Source: Xanthobacteraceae bacterium
GTDB taxonomy: Bacteria; Pseudomonadota; Alphaproteobacteria; Rhizobiales; Xanthobacteraceae
Reading direction: 5' to 3'
Length of the DNA stretch: 10,277 bases
Assembly: GCA_030044035.1 (NCBI GenBank)
Contig: JASHWN010000474.1
Span: 1-10,277, forward strand
A program made the position numbers and the translations under genes. Positions 1-5,252 of this stretch are shown piece after piece (position 1 is the first letter of the stretch; every line of letters starts with the position of its first letter). The notes under the pieces were generated by a model. That model was not told the DNA's origin, ran no database searches, and saw only the letters and a program-made list of their open reading frames with translations.

Positions 1-102
1 ACCCTGCAGGACGCCTTCATCCACAATTACGGCAGCCACGACGATCTTTTGGCCGCGCACGGACTCGAAGTCGGCGCCATCGCCGAGCGGGTTGGCGCCT
101 GA
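1..102 (+). CDS. Transketolase C-terminal-type subunit, 3' end only (partial)
   Basis: The frame is open from the window edge to a TGA at 100-102 and encodes the last 33 residues of a protein that starts outside the window. The tail contains GSHDDLLAAHGLEVGAIAERV. This resembles the end of split transketolase C-terminal subunits and related thiamine-diphosphate enzymes, where a 'G(S/D)..(E/D)LL..(F/H)GL....I' helix closes the chain. If so, the protein is half of a split transketolase that moves two-carbon ketol units between sugar phosphates. The stop codon shares its last base with the ATG of the following aminotransferase (TGATG), so the two are almost certainly cotranscribed and translationally coupled. 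That the frame is coding is well supported; the family call rests on about 20 residues and is tentative. Confidence 0.55.
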   Translation, partial: TLQDAFIHNYGSHDDLLAAHGLEVGAIAERVGA

Positions 103-1367
103 TGAACGACGTTGCGCCCAATGCCGGCGACAGTGGCGACACGATGCAGCCGCGTCCGGCGCCCAACGCCGCGCTCGCCATTCATGGCGGCGACAAGGTG
201 CGCAAGACGCCGATGCCGCCGCGGCTCGCGCTGGGCGACGCCGAACGCAAGATGGTCATGGCGGTGCTCGACTATTACCGCGAGCGCAACGTCGACCCCG
301 GCTACGAAGGCCATTTCGAGAACATGTATTGCCGCGCCTTTGCCGAGATGATGGGTGGCGGCTACGCGGACGCGGTCGCCACCGGCACCTCGTCGCTCTA
401 TGTCGCGGTCGCAGCGCTCGATCTGCCCAAAGGCAGCGAAGTCTTGATCTCGCCGATCACCGATCCCGGCAGCCTGGCGGCGATCGTGCTCAACGGTCTC
501 AAGCCGCGGCTGATGGATTCAAAGCGCGGCAGCTACAATGTCGGGCCGGACCAATTCGCCGAACGCATCACGCCGAACGTCAGGGCCGTGATGGTGGTGC
601 ATGCGGCCGGCCAGGCGGCCGAGATCGACAAGATCGTCGAGATCGCCCACGCGCGCGGTATCAAGGTCATCGAGGATTGCGCACAGGCCCATGGCGCCCT
701 GTTGCGGGCCAAGCGCGTCGGCAGCTTTGGCGACATCGCAGCATTTTCGACCATGTACCGCAAGGCGCACATGACCGGACCGTCGGGCGGCGTCGTCTTC
801 ACCAAGGACCTCGAACTGCACCATCGTGCTATCGCGCACGCCGACCGGGGAAAACCGCGCTGGCGTGACGATTTCAGCGACCGTGACCCGTCGAACTATC
901 TGTTCCCAGCGCTCAACCACAACACTGACGAAATCTCCTGCGCGATCGGGCTCGCCTCGCTCGCTCGCCTGCGCAGCACGATCATCGGCCGGCTGGCCTT
1001 CGTGTCGGATTTCGTCGCGCGCCTGGTCGACGCCTCCGACGTCTGCGCGCCGTATCCGTTCTCGCCAACAGACTCGCCGTTCTTCTACCCGGTGATGGTC
1101 GATTGCGGCGCCATCACCTGCAGCAAGATCGAATTTGCCGAGGCGGTGCGCGCCGAGGGCATCGATCTCAATCCGCACTATCGCTTCGTCGTGTCGGACT
1201 GGCCCTATATACGGCCGTACCTCGGCGACGATTTCGACGTTCCGAACGCGCATGACGTCTGCAATCGATCGTTCAACCTTTACCTCAACGAGCGCTACGG
1301 CGAGCGCGAAGCTCGTGACGCGGTGAAGGCGATCGTCAAGGTCGAGAAGCATTTCGCCAGGCATTGA
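102..1367 (+). CDS. DegT/DnrJ/EryC1/StrS-family PLP-dependent sugar aminotransferase
   Basis: A 421-residue protein of the fold-type I aminotransferase family that usually converts keto-sugars (often nucleotide-linked) to amino-sugars in the cytoplasm. Visible hallmarks in order: the phosphate-binding segment ATGTSSLYVAVAAL (93-106); an aspartate/glutamate region IEDCAQAHGA (190-199) followed by VGSFGDIAAFS (206-216); and the probable Schiff-base lysine K221 in FSTMYRKAHMTG. K221 has the same spacing from the Phe-Ser as in ArnB-type enzymes. The usual GEGG after the lysine reads GPSGG here, one residue longer. Length is slightly above the usual 370-400 because of an N-terminal extension of about 25 residues. 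The ATG at 102 overlaps the upstream transketolase stop by one base, which fixes the start and implies translational coupling, since no strong Shine-Dalgarno is seen. Pairing with a transketolase-like partner suggests a specialised amino-sugar or aminocyclitol-like precursor; the substrate cannot be told from sequence. Confidence 0.9.
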   Translation: MNDVAPNAGDSGDTMQPRPAPNAALAIHGGDKVRKTPMPPRLALGDAERKMVMAVLDYYRERNVDPGYEGHFENMYCRAFAEMMGGGYADAVATGTSSLYVAVAALDLPKGSEVLISPITDPGSLAAIVLNGLKPRLMDSKRGSYNVGPDQFAERITPNVRAVMVVHAAGQAAEIDKIVEIAHARGIKVIEDCAQAHGALLRAKRVGSFGDIAAFSTMYRKAHMTGPSGGVVFTKDLELHHRAIAHADRGKPRWRDDFSDRDPSNYLFPALNHNTDEISCAIGLASLARLRSTIIGRLAFVSDFVARLVDASDVCAPYPFSPTDSPFFYPVMVDCGAITCSKIEFAEAVRAEGIDLNPHYRFVVSDWPYIRPYLGDDFDVPNAHDVCNRSFNLYLNERYGEREARDAVKAIVKVEKHFARH

Positions 1368-1404
1368 GGCGGCTTGATCGCAAGCGACCAAGCCTCGGGC
1401 CGCC
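1368..1404 (+). terminator. GC-rich inverted repeat directly after the aminotransferase stop
   Basis: Starting at the base after the TGA, GGCGGC (1368-1373) pairs with GCCGCC (1399-1404). Nested within it, GGCTTG (1371-1376) pairs perfectly with CAAGCC (1389-1394). The two pairings together give a stem with a four-base bulge (TCGG). There is no run of T after it, so it is not a canonical intrinsic terminator. Its position suggests a transcript-end or mRNA-stabilising hairpin for the transketolase-aminotransferase operon. Confidence 0.4.
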
Positions 1405-1528
1405 CTCTGCAACGGCTGCGAGATTTCCCGGTAACGAAAAGTTAAACGTAGGCCGCCATGGAACCGCCCTGGGGAAGCAATATTTCATTTTGCAGAGCGA
1501 TAATTTCGTACCGAGTGGGGTGGGAGCG

Positions 1529-1783
1529 ATGTCAGTAGAGGCGGAGATGTCACAGCCCTCCAAGCGTTTCGTTTTGCCCTACGAGCCGGAGTACACCGCC
1601 CACCGCACCGACAGCCGGATTGGCCGGACCGCGCAACTGCACCGATCCGCCCGGCGCGTGACGGGGCCCGCTTTGGTGCCCAACGATGTGGACAACGAGC
1701 CCGTGCTCGACGGAACGGCGCGGCGAAAGTCAAGCCAAGCCGTCGGGCTTGCGCACAGCGAAGGCTTTCCGCCGCAACGATAA
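1529..1783 (+). CDS. Small hypothetical protein (84 aa), weakly supported
   Basis: An 84-residue frame from an ATG preceded by the purine-rich GGGGTGGGAGCG, ending with TAA at 1781-1783. The product begins MSVEAEMSQPSKRFVLPYEP, then becomes basic and polar, with no membrane segment, signal peptide or recognised domain. Third codon positions are GC-rich like the neighbouring genes, which is the main argument that it is real. The same frame is open upstream to 1364, but the upstream part overlaps the hairpin and the end of the aminotransferase gene, so the internal ATG is the more likely start. A minus-strand frame over 1485-1847 is also open, which weakens the case. I do not recognise the protein. 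Confidence 0.3.
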   Translation: MSVEAEMSQPSKRFVLPYEPEYTAHRTDSRIGRTAQLHRSARRVTGPALVPNDVDNEPVLDGTARRKSSQAVGLAHSEGFPPQR

Positions 1784-2146
1784 GGTTCTCTTCAGTACCC
1801 GTGGCAGCCGGCGTGTCGTCAACGAGCTGACAAGTCGTGTCCCGCAATAAGCGCGACTTTGGACGCAGTTTAGCCTTCTTGTAACTATTCCCGCCGCATT
1901 ATTTTTTCGATTGCGACGCGGCCGCGCCGTTGACGCTGCCGGGCGTGCTCAAGTATTTGTGCGTACGCTGGGGATGCTTCGGCAAGTTTGCCCGGCGGTA
2001 GCACGCGAAGTTCCGGTGGCCGCAAGCCGACATGCTCGGGCCGAGCGCTTGCCCGCCGATATGATTGCGATGTCGGGCGCTGCCACGGTTCCAGCCGTGA
2101 GTTTCCTTGAACTTCGACGCCGGGCGTCGAGCACGGAAAATCATCG

Positions 2147-4585
2147 ATGAAATACTACAAACTGAACGGCCAACCAGGTTTGGATAGCGAAACCGACGGC
2201 GGCTCGGGAGCAGCTTCGTTTCAGCAGGGGTTCGGCAGCGCGCCGGCCTACGGGCAGGCCGGGACTTTCGACAACTCGTCGTCCCAAGCGCCTGGCGCCG
2301 GGGCCGACCAAGCGTTTGGTGCCGCACAGGAGCAAACGTCGCCCGTGCAGAGCACCGGACCCGTGCTGGTTGGCGACCTTGGCCTCATTAGCCAACCGCC
2401 GACTCCGGCGAGTCCCGCGGCGGGCAGCGGGACGACCGGCGCGACGCCGTCGGTCCTTGGCACGACAACCACGAACATCGAGTCGAGTAACTGGTCTGGG
2501 GCCGTCATGACGGCTCCCTCGGGCGAAAGTTTCAGCACCGTCTCTGCCCAGTGGGTGATCCCGACCATCGCGCAGGTGCCCGGCGTCACGACCTCGGACG
2601 TCGCCGAGTGGGTCGGCATCGACGGTTACCAATCCTCGGACGTGTGTCAGGCCGGCGTTTACGAGGAAGCGCAGACATCCAACGGTCAGACAACGCTCAG
2701 TTGCCAGGCGTGGGTCGAATGGTATCCGGCCGATGCCGAGATGATCCCTCTTTCATCCTTCGACGTAAACCCAGGCAACACGATAAAGGTCACCGTCGAA
2801 ACCACTGGCGCCGGTGCGACCGAAGCCACCTTCATCCTCGACGACGAAACAACCGGCCAGACCTACGAAACCAGCTTGGCGGCGCCAAGCGGAACCAGCC
2901 TGCAGGGCAATAGCGCCGAAGCCATTGTCGAAACGCCCGAATTGATCAGCGGCAACGGCCAAGAGTCGCAACCGCCCCTGGCCGACTTCCTCAACTCGCC
3001 TGTCACGTTCGACAATGTCAGTGCGACTTATTCAAATGGCTCGGTCGCCAGCCTCTCATCTGCGCAATCGATCGGCATGTGGACGGACAACAACGACCCC
3101 CCCGGCGTCAATGGGTCCGTTCAGGAAGCCTACGGCACCATCCAGTCAGGGTCCGATTCGGTCACGGTGACCGAAAATGACTACTGGGGATCGAGCGCCC
3201 CTCTCGGAACAGTCGTCGTCGGGGACTTCACCGCCAACGGCTACGACGATCTGGCGTATTTCAACAGCAGCACATCGATTACCACGCTCCAATTCCTGAA
3301 CGGGAATACGTCGACTGGAGGTGGCGAGATCACGAACACCCCGTTTGAGGGTCTCGCCGGGTGGACGCCCGTAACGGCCGGCGATTTCACCGACAATGGT
3401 TACGACGATCTCGTATATTACAACGCGAGTTTGGGCGACACCGAAATTCAGCTGTTGAACGGCACCACGGGAGTAGGCGGCGGGCTGCTGACCGATAGTC
3501 CGTTCGAAAATCTTCCCGGCTGGGCTCCGGTGGCCGCTGGCGATTTCACCGACAACGGCTATGACGATCTCGTGTTTTACAACGCCAGCTTGGGCGACAC
3601 CGAAATTCAGATGTTGAACGGCACCACGGGAGTAGGCGGCGGACTGCTGACCAACAGCCCGTTCGAAAATCTTCCCGGCTGGACGCCGGTTGGCGTGGGC
3701 GATTTCACCGACAACGGCTACGACGATATCGTGTTTTACAATGCCAGCTTGGGCGACACCGAAATTCAGATGTTGAACGGCACCACCGGAGTAGGCGGCG
3801 GCTTGCTGACCAACAGCCCGTTCGAAAATCTTCCGGGCTGGACTCCCGTTGGCGTGGGCGATTTTACGGGCAACGGGTACGACGATCTGGTGTTTTACAA
3901 TGCAAGCCTCGGAATCGCGGAAATTCAGCTTCTCAAAGGCACTACTGGAGAAGGCGGTGGCGAAATTGCGAATAGCCCCTTCGAGGGAAACCCAAGCTGG
4001 ACGGTCGTCGGCGTCGGCGATTTCACCGATAACGGGTTGGACGATCTGATTTATTACGACGCCAGCACGGGCGAGTACGAACTGCAACTCTTGAACGGCA
4101 ATACCGCGACCAGCACCGAACAAATTCCATCGAATACGGCCCTTGCCGACCTTGGAAGCAGCGCCGATTCGGCGGCTGCCACCGATTCCGGCATTGACGA
4201 CTTTGCGGATGAGTCCGACGCGCTGTCGACGTCGATAGGCGCACCGCCCTCCGGATTGGCGACGATGAATGTCGTGCAGCCGCCGGCGATGGTGCAAGCG
4301 CCTGCAGATGACAATCTGGGCGGCGTTGATTCGCCGATGGAGCTGCCCTTTTCCGGAGGCACGACTTCGCTTACCGGCGGCAATTTCAGCGCCGACTCAG
4401 TGCTTGCTAATGCCGGGCAAAGCCGGCAATCGGTCGGGTCAGCGGGCGGTCTCTCCGAAATCGTGCCGCCAATGAGCAGCTTTTTCTCCACACCCGCGGC
4501 GATGGTTGATCTTTCGCCGGGGCCATCGGAGTCCGGCGATGCAACTTCGATTTTCGGTGTAAATCCGCTTCAGCACTCGACCTGA
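2147..4585 (+). CDS. G1 (eqolisin/Peptidase_A4) glutamic peptidase with C-terminal FG-GAP/VCBS-like tandem repeats
   Basis: An 812-residue, probably exported protease. Residues 1-110 are a low-complexity Gly/Ser/Ala/Gln leader. Residues about 112-346 form a G1 peptidase domain. It opens with SSNWSG (113-118), has EWVGIDG (154-160) with W155 at the place of scytalidoglutamic peptidase Trp39, and CQAG with Q168 matching catalytic Gln53. It then has WVEWYP (189-194) and AEAIVE, whose E262 matches catalytic Glu136. The catalytic pair is therefore intact. Residues 352 to about 655 are six 53-residue units centred on GDFTDNGYDDLV, resembling FG-GAP/VCBS blades. A Ser/Ala/Pro/Asp-rich tail follows. 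There is no hydrophobic signal peptide, and an in-frame TGA 36 bases upstream with no GTG/TTG between them rules out a longer start. GGAAAA before the ATG is a modest ribosome binding site. Only K2, K5, K214, K597 and R760 are basic. Cys167 and Cys186 could form a disulphide. Known G1 enzymes act at acid pH. Export by a type I or other non-Sec route is inferred. Confidence 0.88.
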   Translation: MKYYKLNGQPGLDSETDGGSGAASFQQGFGSAPAYGQAGTFDNSSSQAPGAGADQAFGAAQEQTSPVQSTGPVLVGDLGLISQPPTPASPAAGSGTTGATPSVLGTTTTNIESSNWSGAVMTAPSGESFSTVSAQWVIPTIAQVPGVTTSDVAEWVGIDGYQSSDVCQAGVYEEAQTSNGQTTLSCQAWVEWYPADAEMIPLSSFDVNPGNTIKVTVETTGAGATEATFILDDETTGQTYETSLAAPSGTSLQGNSAEAIVETPELISGNGQESQPPLADFLNSPVTFDNVSATYSNGSVASLSSAQSIGMWTDNNDPPGVNGSVQEAYGTIQSGSDSVTVTENDYWGSSAPLGTVVVGDFTANGYDDLAYFNSSTSITTLQFLNGNTSTGGGEITNTPFEGLAGWTPVTAGDFTDNGYDDLVYYNASLGDTEIQLLNGTTGVGGGLLTDSPFENLPGWAPVAAGDFTDNGYDDLVFYNASLGDTEIQMLNGTTGVGGGLLTNSPFENLPGWTPVGVGDFTDNGYDDIVFYNASLGDTEIQMLNGTTGVGGGLLTNSPFENLPGWTPVGVGDFTGNGYDDLVFYNASLGIAEIQLLKGTTGEGGGEIANSPFEGNPSWTVVGVGDFTDNGLDDLIYYDASTGEYELQLLNGNTATSTEQIPSNTALADLGSSADSAAATDSGIDDFADESDALSTSIGAPPSGLATMNVVQPPAMVQAPADDNLGGVDSPMELPFSGGTTSLTGGNFSADSVLANAGQSRQSVGSAGGLSEIVPPMSSFFSTPAAMVDLSPGPSESGDATSIFGVNPLQHST
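3200..4111 (+). repeat. Six tandem 159-bp coding repeats (53-aa FG-GAP/VCBS-like units)
   Basis: Inside the peptidase gene, units begin at residues 352, 405, 458, 511, 564 and 617, exactly 53 codons apart. The consensus runs GWTPV..GDFTDNGYDDLV, then a YNASLGDTEIQ strand, an LLNGTTGVGGG turn and a NSPFENLP linker. Units 3 (3518-3676) and 4 (3677-3835) differ at about 13 of 159 bases by hand comparison, with nearly half of these in the first 24 bases. The central copies therefore look recently duplicated or homogenised, while the first and last are diverged. The D-x-T-x-N-G-x-D-D pattern resembles the calcium-binding loops of FG-GAP/VCBS propeller blades, but six units of 53 residues could equally be a non-propeller beta array. 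Copy number may vary between strains. Confidence 0.92.
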
Positions 4586-4612
4586 CAGCCAATCACGAGC
4601 GTCAAATTGATA

Positions 4613-4633
4613 GCTCGGCACATTACGCCGAGC
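4613..4633 (+). terminator. Perfect 7-bp GC-rich hairpin after the peptidase gene
   Basis: GCTCGGC (4613-4619) pairs perfectly with GCCGAGC (4627-4633) across the seven-base loop ACATTAC, 27 bases after the peptidase stop codon. This is a plausible transcription terminator or 3'-end-protecting hairpin. It lacks the T-run of a canonical intrinsic terminator. Confidence 0.45.
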
Positions 4634-4875
4634 CTCACCATGTCCGTGCGGCGCTCCGAGATGGCGGACGCCATACACGTCGATGTGGGCGTAGGGTAAC
4701 CTTTGGCTCCTTGCGGATGCCGCTACCTGCCGAAAAAATTACCGTCGATTTGCTCGTTCCGGCGCTACGGCCATCGTAAGCACATCCGTTCGAGGCTTTG
4801 ATGTTCCTGCCGGCAGGCACTGCAGCGACGCAGCCGTCATCGGTTTCGCCTAATGCCAAGCGCAATTAATGTTGA

Positions 4876-4979
4876 CCGTCATCCTGAGGTGGCCGCGAAG
4901 CGGCCCTCGAAGGATACGGCCGAGGACTCACGGGCCGTCGCCCTTCGAGGCTCGCTTCGCTCGCACCTCAGGGTGACGG
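4876..4979. repeat. REP/BIME-like palindromic repeat pair
   Basis: Two REP-like units face each other. The left end CCGTCATCCTGAGGTG (4876-4891) matches the reverse complement of the right end CACCTCAGGGTGACGG (4964-4979) at 15 of 16 bases. The left unit folds alone: ATCCT (4881-4885) pairs with AGGAT (4911-4915), and GGCCGC (4891-4896) pairs perfectly with GCGGCC (4900-4905) around GAA. The right unit carries the same CCTTCGAGG...CCTCAGG frame with a different core (CTCGCTTCGCTCGC). The whole can form a long cruciform or, transcribed, a strong RNA hairpin. From memory, elements with this CGTCATCCTGAGGTG...CTCGAAGGATG core are interspersed in many copies between genes in Bradyrhizobium and relatives. 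In general such elements are mobilised by RAYT transposases; no transposase is present here. Confidence 0.82.
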
Positions 4980-5179
4980 ATATGAGTCAGCAATAAGAGC
5001 CGGTGATATAATATCCATCGCACCGCAACTTGTCGCTCAACCCATAGATCGACCAAAAGAATTTTGGCCTGTGCATGCAGGCGGAAGGACATCGCCGATG
5101 CCACAATGGCTAGGCAACCCGTAATTGCTTCATGTCCTCGCTCACCGCTCCAACCAGCCAGTTACGGCAGCTTAGATCA

Positions 5180-5207
5180 TTGCTTCATTTTGAAATGCAT
5201 CTATAGC
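5180..5207 (+). promoter_or_regulatory. Possible promoter for the YfhO-like membrane-protein gene
   Basis: TTGCTT (5180-5185) and TATAGC (5202-5207) are 16 bases apart in the AT-richest part of the intergenic stretch. They would start transcription about 35-40 bases before the gene's start codon. The -10 match is only moderate. The -35 overlaps the second copy of the direct repeat ATTGCTTCAT (5179-5188), whose other copy is at 5124-5133, so a regulator could bind there. Sequence match only. Confidence 0.25.
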
Positions 5208-5252
5208 ATAATGCGATGACGCGTCGCGCATGCTGCGCCATAGGACTGTAAC

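Larger units (their letters stand above)
1368..2146. other. Gene-poor intergenic stretch upstream of the G1 peptidase gene
   Basis: About 780 bases with no convincing gene apart from one weak small ORF (1529-1783). It holds the post-aminotransferase hairpin at its left end and an AT-rich patch around 1879-1908 with a T-rich run. The frames open on either strand between 1784 and 2146 are short, arginine-rich in the manner of GC-rich shadow frames, and show no family motif. Transcription of the peptidase gene presumably starts here. The best -35-like TTGTAA (1879) and the T-rich -10-like sequence are only 15 bases apart, so I do not call a promoter. Confidence 0.5.
4586..5252. other. Intergenic stretch with hairpin, REP-like pair and AT-rich leader
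   Basis: About 670 bases without a supportable gene. From left to right it holds a hairpin after the peptidase stop (4613-4633), about 240 bases where I see nothing, the palindromic repeat pair (4876-4979), and an AT-richer stretch leading to the membrane-protein gene. The last part has a TATAAT at 5007-5012 without a matching -35. It also has a 10-base direct repeat ATTGCTTCAT at 5124-5133 and 5179-5188. Open minus-strand frames over 4439-4678 and 4635-4865 show no motif or ribosome binding site and were not called. Confidence 0.5.

Noticed and set aside
92..868. Second plus-strand frame (258 codons) overlapping the aminotransferase
   Set aside because: Its product is Arg/Ala-rich with no motifs, typical of a shifted frame in GC-rich coding DNA.
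519..1412. Minus-strand open frame (297 codons) over the aminotransferase gene
   Set aside because: It is the antisense shadow of a GC-rich gene; the plus frame carries all the aminotransferase motifs.
1485..1847. Minus-strand frame of 120 codons in the first intergenic stretch
   Set aside because: Arginine-rich, no ribosome binding site or motif; it overlaps the slightly better small plus-strand ORF.
1879..1905. TTGTAA and TATTTT as a promoter for the peptidase gene
   Set aside because: Spacing is only 15 bases and it lies more than 240 bases before the start codon; too weak to annotate.
1911..2150. 79-codon plus-strand frame running into the peptidase start
   Set aside because: Composition resembles random GC-rich sequence, no motif, and it overlaps the peptidase start codon in another frame.
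3200..4111. Tandem repeats considered as a CRISPR array or minisatellite
   Set aside because: Units are contiguous, 159 bases long and in-frame coding, without repeat-spacer alternation.
3200..4111. RTX nonapeptide toxin-type repeats
   Set aside because: The GGxGxDxxx pattern is absent; the unit is 53 residues with a DFTDNGYDD core as in FG-GAP/VCBS-like repeats.
3146..4297. Long minus-strand open frame (383 codons) antisense to the repeat array
   Set aside because: It is periodic because the sense strand is periodic, has no family motif, and lies inside a gene with an intact catalytic domain. The tandem repeats simply copy a stop-free antisense frame.
5007..5012. Perfect TATAAT as a -10 box
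   Set aside because: There is no TTG-type -35 at 16-18 bases upstream (the sequence there is GAGTCA), and it is 240 bases from the next gene.
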